Shown piece by piece: positions 1-7,543 of a stretch of 64,000 nucleotides of DNA. Both the position numbers and the translations under genes were made by a program. This stretch comes from Jatrophihabitans endophyticus. Lineage in GTDB: Bacteria > Actinomycetota > Actinomycetes > Mycobacteriales > Jatrophihabitantaceae. The notes beneath the pieces were generated by a model. The model saw only the letters and a list, made by a program, of their open reading frames with translations. It was not told the DNA's origin and made no database searches. The stretch spans positions 434,001 through 498,000 of the forward strand of contig NZ_FQVU01000003.1 in the NCBI RefSeq assembly GCF_900129455.1. Reading direction: 5' to 3'. Each line of letters starts with the position of its first letter. Within the stretch, counting starts at the first letter, position 1.

Positions 1-115
1 GTGGCTGCTCGTCGCCGCGTCCGCGATCACCGTGGTCCAGCGCTTCGCGACCGTCCGCGAGCAGTCCCGTGCCCGCGCCGCCGCCGTGGAGGCGCCCCGG
101 CCGGCGGGCTCCTGA
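1..115 (+). CDS. pgsA: PgsA-type CDP-alcohol phosphatidyltransferase, 3' end only
   Basis: Only the last 37 codons lie in the window, read from base 2 to a TGA at 113-115. The translation begins WLLVAASAITVVQRF, which resembles the final membrane helix and conserved VVQR(F) tail of actinobacterial phosphatidylinositol phosphate synthases. The enzyme joins CDP-diacylglycerol to inositol phosphate in the membrane, the first step towards PIMs. The next gene starts on the A of this stop (TGATG), and PIM acyltransferase and mannosyltransferase genes follow, which fits the family call. The catalytic CDP-alcohol motif lies outside the window, so the call rests on the tail and the context. Confidence 0.7.
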   Translation, partial: WLLVAASAITVVQRFATVREQSRARAAAVEAPRPAGS

Positions 116-1071
116 TGCTCGACGGCGTCCGGGAGCGCGCGACCGGACTCGGCTACTCCGCGGGCTGGAGCGTGGTGAAGTCGCTGCCGCGGGGTGTCTC
201 GGCCCGCGCCTTCCGCGCGGCCGCGGACGCCGCCACCGTCCGCAACGGCGGCGGGGCCCGGCAGCTGCGCAGGAACCTGCGTCGCGTCGTCGGGCCGGCG
301 ATGTCCGAGCTGCGCATGGACGCGCTGGTCGGCGCCGCGCTGCGCTCCTATTCGCGCTACTGGCTCGAGACGTTCCGGCTGGAGGCGATGGACCACGCCG
401 CGGTGGCCGAGAGCTTCGACCGCAACAGCCGGGGCCTGGACCTGCTCGACGCCGGGCTCGCCGCGGGCAACGGGGTCGTGGTGGCGCTGTCGCACTCCGG
501 GAACTGGGACGCCTCGGGGATCTGGTGCATCGAGCGCTACGGGCCGCTCACCACGGTCGCGGAGCGGCTCCGCCCGGCGTCGGTCTTCGATCGCTTCGTC
601 GCCTACCGCGAGTCGATCGGGATGGAGGTCGTCGCGCTCACCGGCGGGGAGCGCCCGCCCATGGCCGTGCTGTCCGACCGGCTCCGGGACAACGGCGTGG
701 TGTGCCTGCTGGCCGACCGCGACCTGTCGCACCACGGCATCGAGGTCGACTTCTTCGGCGAGCGCACCCGCATGCCGGCCGGTCCCGCGCTGCTCGCCGC
801 CACGACCGGTGCCCAGCTGATCGTCGCGCACTCCCGTTTCGTCGGCGACGACGGCTGGGGCCACGACCTGCGCGGCCCCGTCGCGCTGCCGGGGGAGCGG
901 CTGCGCGACCGGGTCGTCGCGGCGACGCAGACGATGGCCGATCTGTTCGCCGAGGGCATCCGCGGCAAGCCCGAGGACTGGCACATGCTGCAGCGGCTGT
1001 GGCTCGCCGACCTGCCGGCCCGCCCCGCGCCACCGGTCGCCGCCGCGCCGGCCGGGACCACCGGACGGTAG
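115..1071 (+). CDS. patA: phosphatidylinositol mannoside acyltransferase (PatA-like)
   Basis: A 318-residue member of the lysophospholipid acyltransferase superfamily (LpxL/HtrB type). Family members move an acyl chain onto the mannose of PIM1/PIM2 at the inner face of the membrane. The HX4D catalytic motif is visible as HSGNWD, H127 to D132, nearly the same position as in mycobacterial PatA. The frame stays open upstream to base 1, but the ATG at 115 overlaps the pgsA stop as TGATG and gives the N-terminus MLDGVRERATGLGY, so this start is preferred. Placement between pgsA and pimA (3-nt gap) matches the conserved actinobacterial PIM cluster. The last 20 or so residues are an Ala/Pro-rich tail. 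Confidence 0.9.
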   Translation: MLDGVRERATGLGYSAGWSVVKSLPRGVSARAFRAAADAATVRNGGGARQLRRNLRRVVGPAMSELRMDALVGAALRSYSRYWLETFRLEAMDHAAVAESFDRNSRGLDLLDAGLAAGNGVVVALSHSGNWDASGIWCIERYGPLTTVAERLRPASVFDRFVAYRESIGMEVVALTGGERPPMAVLSDRLRDNGVVCLLADRDLSHHGIEVDFFGERTRMPAGPALLAATTGAQLIVAHSRFVGDDGWGHDLRGPVALPGERLRDRVVAATQTMADLFAEGIRGKPEDWHMLQRLWLADLPARPAPPVAAAPAGTTGR

Positions 1072-1074
1072 GCG

Positions 1075-2190
1075 ATGCGGATCGGGATCGTGTGCCCGTA
1101 CTCGTGGGACATCCCCGGCGGGGTCCAGGCCCACGTGCGCGACCTCGCCGAGAAGCTCGTCACCCTCGGCCACGTCGTGTCGGTGCTGGCGCCCGGGGAC
1201 GACGAGATCCCCGACCGCCCCGACTATCTCGAGGTGGCGGGCAAGGCGGTGCCCATCCCGTACAACGGCTCGGTGGCGCGCCTGCAGTTCGGCCTGGTGT
1301 CGGCGGCCCGGGTGAGGCGCTGGCTGCGCGACGGGGCCTTCGACGTCGTCCACGTGCACGAGCCCGCGCCGCCGAGCCTCTCGCTGCTGACGTGCATGAT
1401 CCACGACGGCCCGCTCGTGGCGACCTTCCACGCCGCGACCGTCCGCTCCCGCTTCCTCGCCATGTTCGACACCGTGCTGCAGCCCTTCCTGGAGAAGATC
1501 TCGGGCAAGATCGCGGTGTCGGCCGCGGCCCGGCAGGTCATCGTCGAGCATCTCGGCGGCGACGCCGTGGTGATCCCGAACGGCGTCGCCGTCGACCACT
1601 ACGCCGGCGCCGAACCGCTGCCGGGCTACCCCCGGGCCGGTGGCACGGTGGGCTTCATCGGCCGCTACGACGAGGCCCGCAAGGGCATGGACGTCCTCGT
1701 CGGCGCGCTCGAGCTGCTGGCCCCGCTGCGCCCCGAGCTGCGGGTCGTGGTCGCCGGCCGCGGCGACGCGGACGACTTCCGCGCCGGCCTGCCGGCCGGG
1801 CTCGCCGACCGCTTCGACCTGCTCGGCCAGGTGAGCGAGGCCGACAAGGCCCGCATGCTGCGCAGCGTGGACGTCTACTGCGCGCCGAACACCGGGCAGG
1901 AGAGCTTCGGCGTCATCCTGCTCGAGGCCATGGCCGCGCGGACGGCGATCGTGGCGTCGGACATCGAGCCCTTCCGCCGCGTCCTCGACGGGGGTGTGGC
2001 CGGCAGGTGCTTCGCGACCGGCGACCCGCGCGCCCTCGCCGGGGCGCTCGCCGACGTGCTGGACGACGCGCCGCTGCGCAACCGTCTCGTCGCGGCGGGG
2101 ACGCGGGCGGTCGCGCCGTACGACTGGTCGGTGATCGTCGGCGACGTGCTGCGCGTCTACGAGCTGGCGATCGCCGGCGCCGGGACATGA
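1075..2190 (+). CDS. pimA: phosphatidylinositol alpha-mannosyltransferase PimA
   Basis: A 371-residue GT-B fold, GT4-family glycosyltransferase. PimA transfers the first mannose from GDP-mannose to phosphatidylinositol on the cytoplasmic face of the membrane. The N-terminus MRIGIVCPYSWDIPGGVQ carries the conserved glycine-rich donor-domain start, and the C-terminal domain has the EX7E signature in ESFGVILLE (E276 and E284, against 274/282 in mycobacterial PimA). Length is typical. The ATG lies 3 nt after the acyltransferase stop, so the two are probably co-transcribed and act in consecutive PIM steps. Nothing is missing or unusual. Confidence 0.94.
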   Translation: MRIGIVCPYSWDIPGGVQAHVRDLAEKLVTLGHVVSVLAPGDDEIPDRPDYLEVAGKAVPIPYNGSVARLQFGLVSAARVRRWLRDGAFDVVHVHEPAPPSLSLLTCMIHDGPLVATFHAATVRSRFLAMFDTVLQPFLEKISGKIAVSAAARQVIVEHLGGDAVVIPNGVAVDHYAGAEPLPGYPRAGGTVGFIGRYDEARKGMDVLVGALELLAPLRPELRVVVAGRGDADDFRAGLPAGLADRFDLLGQVSEADKARMLRSVDVYCAPNTGQESFGVILLEAMAARTAIVASDIEPFRRVLDGGVAGRCFATGDPRALAGALADVLDDAPLRNRLVAAGTRAVAPYDWSVIVGDVLRVYELAIAGAGT

Positions 2191-2234
2191 GCCACACCTG
2201 CGCGAGGCGTCCCGAGTCTGCCCGCCGTCTCGCC

Positions 2235-2240
2235 TAGAGT
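2235..2240 (+). promoter_or_regulatory. -10 element TAGAGT of a leaderless promoter
   Basis: TAGAGT matches the actinobacterial SigA -10 form TANNNT and lies 7 nt before the GTG at 2248. Transcription would therefore begin at or next to the start codon. No Shine-Dalgarno sequence precedes the GTG, which agrees with leaderless translation. Confidence 0.65.
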
Positions 2241-2247
2241 CCCGCTC

Positions 2248-2835
2248 GTGCTCCCCGTCGGCTGGTTCGTGGCCGCCGTCGTCCTCGCCGTGCTGGTGAC
2301 GATGTGGTTCACGTTCACGCTGACCCGGCTGGACCGCCTGCACGCCCGGGTGGACGCCGCCCAGGCCGCCCTCGACAGCCAGCTGGTGCGCCGGGCCGCC
2401 GCGCTGCAGCACGTCGCCGAGTCGCCGCACACGCGACTGCCCGACGACGAGCGCACCCGCTTCGACGACACCGCGCGGGTCGCGCTGGCGGCCGGGGCCG
2501 GCGGCACGGAGCTGACCGCGCGCGACGGCGCCGAGAACGCCGTGGGACGCGCGGTGGTCGACCTGGTCGCCCGGCCGAGCGACGAACCGGACGCCGCGCA
2601 CGCCGCCGCCGTCGACGAGCTGCGCGAGGCGGCCGCGCGGGTCCTGATCGCCCGCCGCTTCTACAATGACGCGGTCCGTGACACGCGAGCGCTGCGTGAC
2701 CGACGCATGCCGAGAATGCTGCGCATGGCCGGCCGGCGCGAGATGCCGCCCTTCTTCGACATCGACGACACCCTGCCTGCCCCGACGCCCACCGCCGCGA
2801 GGCCCGCGCGCGCCGAACCCACGGAAGAGGACTGA
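2248..2835 (+). CDS. LemA-like membrane-anchored protein
   Basis: 195 residues. One N-terminal membrane helix (about residues 5-25) is followed by a predicted alpha-helical domain and an Ala/Pro/Glu-rich tail. Residues RRFYNDAVRDTR near position 140 match the hallmark SRRFYNDAV motif of LemA family proteins, whose N-terminus is usually in the membrane and whose helical bundle has no established enzymatic role. The start is fixed by a leaderless promoter 7 nt upstream; only a 57-nt gap separates it from pimA. It is followed closely by a DUF3048 lipoprotein gene, so both are probably envelope proteins made from one transcript. The family call rests mainly on the short motif and topology; function is unknown. 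Confidence 0.7.
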   Translation: MLPVGWFVAAVVLAVLVTMWFTFTLTRLDRLHARVDAAQAALDSQLVRRAAALQHVAESPHTRLPDDERTRFDDTARVALAAGAGGTELTARDGAENAVGRAVVDLVARPSDEPDAAHAAAVDELREAAARVLIARRFYNDAVRDTRALRDRRMPRMLRMAGRREMPPFFDIDDTLPAPTPTAARPARAEPTEED

Positions 2836-2837
2836 CG

Positions 2838-3878
2838 ATGACCCCCCTGACCCGCCCGTCCCGCACGCTCGTCGCCGGCGGCGTCGTCGCCACGCTGCTC
2901 GCGGCGTCGGCGTGCAGTGGCGACGACCACAAGCAGCAGAGCTCGGCGTCGGCCACGCCCACGACCCCGTCGTCGTCCAGCTCGTCGTCCCCGGCCGCGA
3001 AGCGGACCCCGGACCCGCTCTTCGGCGGGAAGTTCAGCCGCAACGCCGTGGTCGCGGTCAAGATCGACGACACCGCCAACGGCCGGCCGCAGCGCAACAT
3101 CGACAAGGCCGACGTGGTGTACATCGAGGAGGTCGAGGGCGGCCTGACCCGCCTCGTCGGCGTGTTCCACTCCTCGCTGCCGACCGTCGCGTCCGTCCGC
3201 AGCACTCGCGCCGCCGATCCCGAGCTCGTCAGCCAGTACGGCAAGGTCGCCTTCGTGGCCTCGGGCGGGGCCAAGGTGCCGCTGCGCTACCTCGACCGCT
3301 CCTACCTCAAGACCACGATCAACGACCGTGGCGGCCCGGGGTTCCAGCGCACGGGCGACAAGCCGGCGCCCTACAACCTCAGCGCCAACCTGGCCGTGGT
3401 GGCCAAGGCGCTCAAGGCCCCGGGTGCCCGTGACGTCGGGTTCAGCTGGTCGGCGTCGACGTCCCAGCTCAAGGGAGCGTCGTCCGGCACCCGGGTCGAG
3501 ACGCGGGTCGGCGGCACGGCCGTCGAGTTCCGCTACAACCGCAAGACCCACCGCTACGTCCGCTACATCGACGGCCAGGCGCAGCGGACCGCGAGCGGCG
3601 CCCTCGTCGCGACTCCGAACGTGCTCGTCCAGTTCTGCAAGGTCGTGCCGTTCCGGGCCGACACCGACGTGAACGGCAACCCCAACCAGTTCACCAACAC
3701 CGTCGGCTCGGGCAAGGTCGTGCTCTTCCGCGACGGCAAGCGCGTCGGCGGGACCTGGAAGCGCGCGAAGACGAACGCCGGGACGACGCTGCTCGACGGG
3801 AAGGGCAAGAAGCTCGTCTTCCGTCCCGGCGGCACGTGGGTGGTCCTGACCAAGAACGGCCAGCAGCTCGCCTCCTAG
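2838..3878 (+). CDS. DUF3048 (YerB-like) lipoprotein
   Basis: 346 residues. The first 26 form a lipoprotein signal peptide ending in the lipobox LAASAC, so the mature protein should be lipid-anchored outside the membrane. A Ser/Thr/Pro-rich linker (about 30-58) leads into a DUF3048 domain: the stretches [37 protein letters not shown] and [20 protein letters not shown] are characteristic of YerB-like proteins. The C-terminal part (about 250-346) is the associated second domain with LVQFCKV. Molecular function is not established for the family; a cell-envelope role is inferred. The ATG is 2 nt after the LemA-like gene stop with a GGAAGAGG ribosome site, so the two are coupled. Confidence 0.85.
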   Translation: MTPLTRPSRTLVAGGVVATLLAASACSGDDHKQQSSASATPTTPSSSSSSSPAAKRTPDPLFGGKFSRNAVVAVKIDDTANGRPQRNIDKADVVYIEEVEGGLTRLVGVFHSSLPTVASVRSTRAADPELVSQYGKVAFVASGGAKVPLRYLDRSYLKTTINDRGGPGFQRTGDKPAPYNLSANLAVVAKALKAPGARDVGFSWSASTSQLKGASSGTRVETRVGGTAVEFRYNRKTHRYVRYIDGQAQRTASGALVATPNVLVQFCKVVPFRADTDVNGNPNQFTNTVGSGKVVLFRDGKRVGGTWKRAKTNAGTTLLDGKGKKLVFRPGGTWVVLTKNGQQLAS

Positions 3879-3896
3879 CGCACTGGCCGCGGCTCG

Positions 3897-3902
3897 TAGA
3901 CT
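3897..3902 (+). promoter_or_regulatory. -10 element TAGACT of pdxS (leaderless)
   Basis: TAGACT lies 7 nt before the pdxS ATG at 3910, so the transcript would begin at the start codon. No ribosome site is present between the two. Confidence 0.7.
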
Positions 3903-3909
3903 CGGGTCC

Positions 3910-4827
3910 ATGTCCGAGCACAGCAGCGAATCCACCCCGGCCGATCACACCGTCGGCACCGGCCGCGTCAAGCGAGGCATGGCCGAGATGCTCAAGGGCG
4001 GCGTCATCATGGATGTCGTCACGGTGGAGCAGGCGAAGATCGCCGAGGACGCGGGCGCGGTCGCGGTGATGGCGCTGGAGCGCGTCCCGGCCGACATCCG
4101 GGCCGAGGGCGGCGTGTCGCGGATGAGCGATCCGGACATGATCGACGGCATCATCGCGGCCGTCTCCATCCCGGTCATGGCCAAGGCGCGCATCGGCCAC
4201 TTCGTCGAGGCGCAGGTCCTGCAGTCCCTCGGCGTCGACTACGTGGACGAGTCCGAGGTGCTCACCCCGGCCGACTACGCCAACCACATCGACAAGTGGC
4301 AGTTCACCGTGCCCTTCGTGTGCGGGGCCACCAACCTCGGCGAGGCGCTGCGCCGCATCACCGAGGGGGCGGCCATGATCCGCTCCAAGGGCGAGGCCGG
4401 CACCGGTGACGTCTCCAACGCCACCACCCACATGCGCAAGCTGCGCGACCAGCTCCGCTGGCTCGGCTCGCTGCCCGAGGACGAGCTCTACGTCGCGGCC
4501 AAGGAGCTGCAGGCGCCGTACGAGCTGGTGGCCGAGGTCGCCCGCAACGGCAAGCTGCCGGTCGTCCTCTTCACCGCCGGCGGCATCGCCACGCCCGCGG
4601 ACGCGGCGATGATGATGCAGCTCGGCGCCGAGGGCGTGTTCGTGGGCTCGGGCATCTTCAAGTCCGGTAACCCCGCCCAGCGTGCCGAGGCCATCGTCAA
4701 GGCCACCACCTTTCACGACGACCCCGACGTCATCGCCAAGGTCTCGCGCGGCCTCGGCGAGGCCATGGTCGGCATCAACGTCGACGAGATCCCGCAGCCG
4801 CACCGGCTCGCCGAGCGCGGCTGGTAG
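3910..4827 (+). CDS. pdxS: pyridoxal 5'-phosphate synthase lyase subunit PdxS
   Basis: 305 residues, the usual length. PdxS forms the dodecameric TIM-barrel core that condenses ribose 5-phosphate, glyceraldehyde 3-phosphate and ammonia into PLP. The sequence carries the family blocks [16 protein letters not shown] (about residue 22), [10 protein letters not shown], the Schiff-base lysine region [10 protein letters not shown], and the phosphate-binding [19 protein letters not shown] and FVGSGIFKS blocks near the C-terminus. The start is supported by the leaderless promoter 7 nt upstream. Its glutaminase partner pdxT is not directly adjacent: a 310-nt gap with a tandem repeat array and a small gene lie between them. 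Each has its own promoter. Confidence 0.97.
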   Translation: MSEHSSESTPADHTVGTGRVKRGMAEMLKGGVIMDVVTVEQAKIAEDAGAVAVMALERVPADIRAEGGVSRMSDPDMIDGIIAAVSIPVMAKARIGHFVEAQVLQSLGVDYVDESEVLTPADYANHIDKWQFTVPFVCGATNLGEALRRITEGAAMIRSKGEAGTGDVSNATTHMRKLRDQLRWLGSLPEDELYVAAKELQAPYELVAEVARNGKLPVVLFTAGGIATPADAAMMMQLGAEGVFVGSGIFKSGNPAQRAEAIVKATTFHDDPDVIAKVSRGLGEAMVGINVDEIPQPHRLAERGW

Positions 4828-4909
4828 GCACCACCCGCGCCGGGTGTCGCCGGTCTGCCGGGACCCTTGTTCGTGATGTAGGACGGCGCGTGTGCGCGTC
4901 GTGTGCAGG

Positions 4910-4986
4910 CCGCACACGGCGTGCATACGGCGTGCATACGGCGTGCATACGGCGTGCATACGGCGTGCATACGACATGCACACGGG
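4910..4986 (+). repeat. 11-bp tandem repeat array, unit GTGCATACGGC
   Basis: Four identical contiguous copies of GTGCATACGGC occupy 4921-4964. A fifth copy with one changed base (GTGCATACGAC) is at 4965-4975, and degenerate copies flank the array at 4910-4920 and 4976-4986. The period of 11 bp is close to one helical turn, so every unit shows the same face of the DNA. There are no spacers. Such iteron-like arrays are often binding sites for a DNA-binding protein; a ribbon-helix-helix gene starts about 150 bp downstream. Replication slippage of a short motif is the simpler alternative. Confidence 0.9.
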
Positions 4987-5077
4987 CCGTGTGACACCGC
5001 GCCGAGGGCCCGCGGTCGACGACCGCCGGGGCTGCCATGTGGCGCGCCGGGCGGCCGAAGCTGTCGTAGGCCCGTCC

Positions 5078-5083
5078 TAGCTT
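5078..5083 (+). promoter_or_regulatory. possible -10 element TAGCTT of the RHH gene
   Basis: TAGCTT fits TANNNT and lies 54 nt before the ATG at 5138. It would place the start of transcription near 5090, downstream of the 11-bp array, so the array would sit just upstream of the promoter. Confidence 0.4.
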
Positions 5084-5137
5084 GGGACGTGCGAGCCGCG
5101 TGGCGGAGTCGCGGGGCCGACGACGGGGGCGGTAGCG

Positions 5138-5503
5138 ATGGAACTGGAACAGCACGTTCGGGCGCGGTGCGCGGCGGCCGGGCTCGACCCGGACGAGATG
5201 GAGCGGCTGCTGGTCGAGTCGGGGTCGATCAGCCGCGTCCTGGCCCGGATCGGGGGCGCCGAGGTCGACGCGTGCCGCCCGATCGAGCGCGGTGACACCC
5301 CGGCGGGACGGCCCGTGGGGGTCGGTACCCGCCGCTGGCGGGCCACGCCCGGATCCTCGGCCACGCTGAGCCTGCGCCTCGACCACGACGAGATGGCCGA
5401 GCTGCGCGGCCGGGCCGAACGCCAGGGTGTCGGGGTCAGCGTGCTGGCGCGCGCGTACCTGCGACGGGCGCTCGCGGCCCCGCCGGACGCCCGGCCGTGG
5501 TGA
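5138..5503 (+). CDS. small protein with C-terminal ribbon-helix-helix (CopG-like) domain
   Basis: 121 residues, with an acidic helical N-terminal half (about 1-45), a basic Gly/Pro/Arg linker (about 46-72) and a C-terminal segment reading [19 protein letters not shown] followed by [14 protein letters not shown]. That pattern (a short beta strand with alternating residues, then two helices) is the ribbon-helix-helix fold of CopG/Arc-type DNA-binding proteins. RHH proteins dimerise through the strand and often bind arrays of short repeats. The 11-bp array 150 bp upstream makes an autoregulatory pair plausible (inference). It sits between pdxS and pdxT, has no obvious toxin partner next to it, and is not a family I can name. 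A weak GGGGGCGG ribosome site precedes the ATG. Confidence 0.6.
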   Translation: MELEQHVRARCAAAGLDPDEMERLLVESGSISRVLARIGGAEVDACRPIERGDTPAGRPVGVGTRRWRATPGSSATLSLRLDHDEMAELRGRAERQGVGVSVLARAYLRRALAAPPDARPW

Positions 5504-5538
5504 CCGTCGGCGGCCGCGGCGCGCGAGCCGGCGCTCGG

Positions 5539-5544
5539 TAGGCT
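5539..5544 (+). promoter_or_regulatory. -10 element TAGGCT of pdxT (leaderless)
   Basis: TAGGCT lies 8 nt before the GTG at 5553. It decides the pdxT start, because the reading frame stays open for 42 codons further upstream. Confidence 0.7.
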
Positions 5545-5552
5545 CGGACATC

Positions 5553-6146
5553 GTGCCGACGATCGGGATCTTCGCGCTGCAGGGTGACGTGCGCGAGCAC
5601 GCCCGCGCGCTGGAAGCGGCGGGCTGCGGTGCGGTGCCGGTGCGCCGGCCCGCCGAGCTCGCGGCGGTCGACGGGCTGGTGCTGCCGGGGGGCGAGTCGA
5701 CGACGATCCTGAAGCTCGCCCGCACCTTCGAGCTGCTCGACCCGCTGCGCGAGCGCATCGCCGACGGGCTGCCGGTCTACGGGTCCTGCGCCGGGATGAT
5801 CCTGCTCGCCGACCGCGTCGACAGCGGCGGGTCGCCGCTCGCCGAGACCATCGGCGGCCTGGACATCGCGGTGCGTCGCAACGCCTTCGGCAGGCAGGTC
5901 GACTCGTTCGAGGAGGACGTCGCCGTCGACGGGGTCGACGGCGGGCCGGTGCGCGCGGTGTTCATCCGGGCGCCCTGGGTGCAGGAACTTGGCCCCGCGG
6001 CGCGGGCCCTCGGCACCACCCGTGCCGGGCAGGTCGTCGCCGTCCGGCAGGGAGCGCTGCTGGCCACGTCCTTCCACCCCGAGATGACCGGCGACGGTCG
6101 CGTGCACGCCTACTTCTGCCGGATGGTCACCGAGACCGCCAGGTAG
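5553..6146 (+). CDS. pdxT: pyridoxal 5'-phosphate synthase glutaminase subunit PdxT
   Basis: 197 residues of a class I glutamine amidotransferase that hydrolyses glutamine and channels ammonia to PdxS. The N-terminus [15 protein letters not shown] is diagnostic. LPGGESTT is the oxyanion-loop region, the nucleophile lies in [11 protein letters not shown] (cysteine near residue 79), and the His-Glu pair of the triad is in SFHPEMTGD. The GTG at 5553 is chosen because the conserved N-terminus starts there and a -10 element lies 8 nt upstream. The TAG stop is at the same time the first half of the -10 element of yebC. Separation from pdxS by a repeat array and an RHH gene is unusual. Confidence 0.96.
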   Translation: MPTIGIFALQGDVREHARALEAAGCGAVPVRRPAELAAVDGLVLPGGESTTILKLARTFELLDPLRERIADGLPVYGSCAGMILLADRVDSGGSPLAETIGGLDIAVRRNAFGRQVDSFEEDVAVDGVDGGPVRAVFIRAPWVQELGPAARALGTTRAGQVVAVRQGALLATSFHPEMTGDGRVHAYFCRMVTETAR

Positions 6147-6149
6147 ACT
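6144..6149 (+). promoter_or_regulatory. -10 element TAGACT for yebC, overlapping the pdxT stop
   Basis: TAGACT starts on the pdxT stop codon TAG. It is 40 nt from the yebC GTG, giving a short leader with a GGACGGGAG ribosome site. Confidence 0.55.
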
Positions 6150-6189
6150 GGATCGTTGGGATCACGAGCGACAGGACGGGAGCGCCGAC

Positions 6190-6945
6190 GTGTCAGGCCA
6201 CTCCAAATGGGCGACGACCAAGCACCAGAAGGCCGCGAAGGACGCCAAGCGCGGCAAGCTGTTCGCCAAGCTGATCAAGAACATCGAGGTCGCGGCCCGC
6301 ACCGGTGGCGGTGACCCCGACGGCAACCCGACCCTGTATGACGCCATCCAGAAGGCGCGCAAGAACTCGGTCCCGATCGACAACATCGACCGCGCCGTGA
6401 AGCGCGGGTCGGGCGCCGAGGCCGGTGGCGCCGACTGGCAGACGATCATGTACGAGGGCTACGGCCCGAGCGGGGTCGCGGTGCTCATCGAGTGCCTCAC
6501 CGACAACAAGAACCGCGCCGCCATGGAGGTCCGCACCGCCATGACCCGCAACGGCGGCAACATGGCCGATCCGGGCTCGGTGGCGTACCTGTTCAACCGC
6601 AAGGGCGTGGTGGTCGTGCCGGCCACCGACCTGGCCGAGGACGACGTGCTGCTGGCCGTCCTGGACGCCGGGGCCGAGGAGGTCAACAACCTCGGCGGGG
6701 CGTTCGAGGTCGTCAGCGAGGCCACCGACCTGGTGCCCGTCCGCACCGCCCTGCAGGACGCCGGCATCGAGTACGACTCGGCCGACTCCTCGTTCCTGCC
6801 CAGCGTGCAGGTGCCCCTCGACGAGGAGGGCGCGCGCAAGGTGCTCAAGCTCGTCGACGCGCTCGAGGACCTCGACGACGTCCAGAACGTCTACGCCAAC
6901 TTCGACGTCAGCGACGACGTGCTGGAGGCCGTCGGCGCCGAGTGA
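6190..6945 (+). CDS. yebC: YebC/PmpR family protein
   Basis: 251 residues, typical. The start [19 protein letters not shown] is the family signature (SGHSKWxxIxxxK), followed by [27 protein letters not shown], split here into KRGSGAE and [10 protein letters not shown], and the ending FDVSDDVLE. YebC proteins were first described as transcription regulators; more recent work ties members of the family to relief of ribosome stalling. In actinobacteria the gene sits just upstream of ruvC, as here, although in this window three minus-strand genes intervene. GTG start with a GGACGGGAG ribosome site. Confidence 0.95.
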   Translation: MSGHSKWATTKHQKAAKDAKRGKLFAKLIKNIEVAARTGGGDPDGNPTLYDAIQKARKNSVPIDNIDRAVKRGSGAEAGGADWQTIMYEGYGPSGVAVLIECLTDNKNRAAMEVRTAMTRNGGNMADPGSVAYLFNRKGVVVVPATDLAEDDVLLAVLDAGAEEVNNLGGAFEVVSEATDLVPVRTALQDAGIEYDSADSSFLPSVQVPLDEEGARKVLKLVDALEDLDDVQNVYANFDVSDDVLEAVGAE

Positions 6946-6953
6946 GCCCAGGG

Positions 6954-7484
6954 TCAGAGGCCCGCGGCGATCGCGCGCGCCAGGGCCATGACCTGCGGGT
7001 CGTTGCGCGCGAGCGCCGCCGCCTGCATGGAGTGACCGATCGCCTGGACGCCGAAGAGCACCGCTCCCTGCTGCACGACCACGGTGTGCACCTGGTCGCG
7101 GATGGCCCCGTCGCCGATCGGGACCGCGGTGAACGCGATGTCGTTGTCCTTGCACTGCTGCTTGTACTGGGCGAGGGTCGTGCCGTCGAAGTAGAAGACG
7201 TTGACCTTGGTGACCGACCCGGACGCGACGGCGAACTCGCAGTTGCGTACCGAGCCGGCCTTGCCGGCCGCCGCGCCGGGGAACACCGAGGCGACCGTCG
7301 TCCGGTCCGTGACGTCGCACGGCCCGTCCACCGATCCGCCGCCGGCTTTCGCGCCGACCTTCGCGCCGGCGTCGGTGCGGTCCACGCCGGCAGGCCCGTC
7401 GGCGCCGTCCGAGCCGCAGCCGGCGAGCAGGGCGGCGGCGGCGATGGTGGCGAGCAGCGCGGCGGCGGGGCGGGGGTTGCGCAT
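6954..7484 (-). CDS. small secreted lipoprotein of unknown function
   Basis: 176 residues. The N-terminus MRNPRPAAALLATIAAAALLAGC is a lipoprotein signal ending in lipobox LLAGC (cysteine about 23), so the protein should be lipid-anchored on the outer face of the membrane. A Gly/Ala/Asp linker is followed by a compact domain containing CDVTDRTTVASVFPG and RNCEFAV; the two cysteines may form a disulfide. The layout resembles small actinobacterial DUF3558-like lipoproteins, but I cannot assign it firmly. The start is supported by a GGAGGA ribosome site 6 nt upstream. It is the last gene of a minus-strand group with the esterase and metalloprotease and converges on yebC with an 8-nt gap. Confidence 0.75.
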   Translation of the reverse strand: MRNPRPAAALLATIAAAALLAGCGSDGADGPAGVDRTDAGAKVGAKAGGGSVDGPCDVTDRTTVASVFPGAAAGKAGSVRNCEFAVASGSVTKVNVFYFDGTTLAQYKQQCKDNDIAFTAVPIGDGAIRDQVHTVVVQQGAVLFGVQAIGHSMQAAALARNDPQVMALARAIAAGL

Positions 7485-7492
7485 GGTGTCCT

Positions 7493-7525
7493 CCGGAGGG
7501 CGGGTGGGTGTCGCCCACCCTCCGG
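7493..7525 (-). repeat. hairpin between esterase and lipoprotein genes
   Basis: CCGGAGGG (7493-7500) pairs with CCCTCCGG (7518-7525), and an alternative inner pairing of GGGTGGG with CCCACCC is possible. On the minus strand it follows the esterase stop and directly precedes the lipoprotein ribosome site, so it may act as a partial terminator or modulate that site. Confidence 0.45.
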
Positions 7526-7543
7526 ACGGACCTTCGGGCAGCC

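Larger units (their letters stand above)
4828..5137 (+). other. 310-nt intergenic region between pdxS and the RHH gene
   Basis: No credible coding sequence is visible. The segment holds an 11-bp tandem repeat array (4910-4986) and, near its end, a possible -10 element TAGCTT (5078-5083). No long terminator-like hairpin was found directly after pdxS. Confidence 0.7.

Noticed and set aside
4910-4986. CRISPR array
   Set aside because: The units are 11 bp and contiguous with no spacers, and no cas genes are nearby.
5427-5552. Longer N-terminus for pdxT
   Set aside because: The conserved glutaminase start is at 5553 and a -10 element lies 8 nt before it; the extra residues are Arg-rich shadow of the RHH gene.
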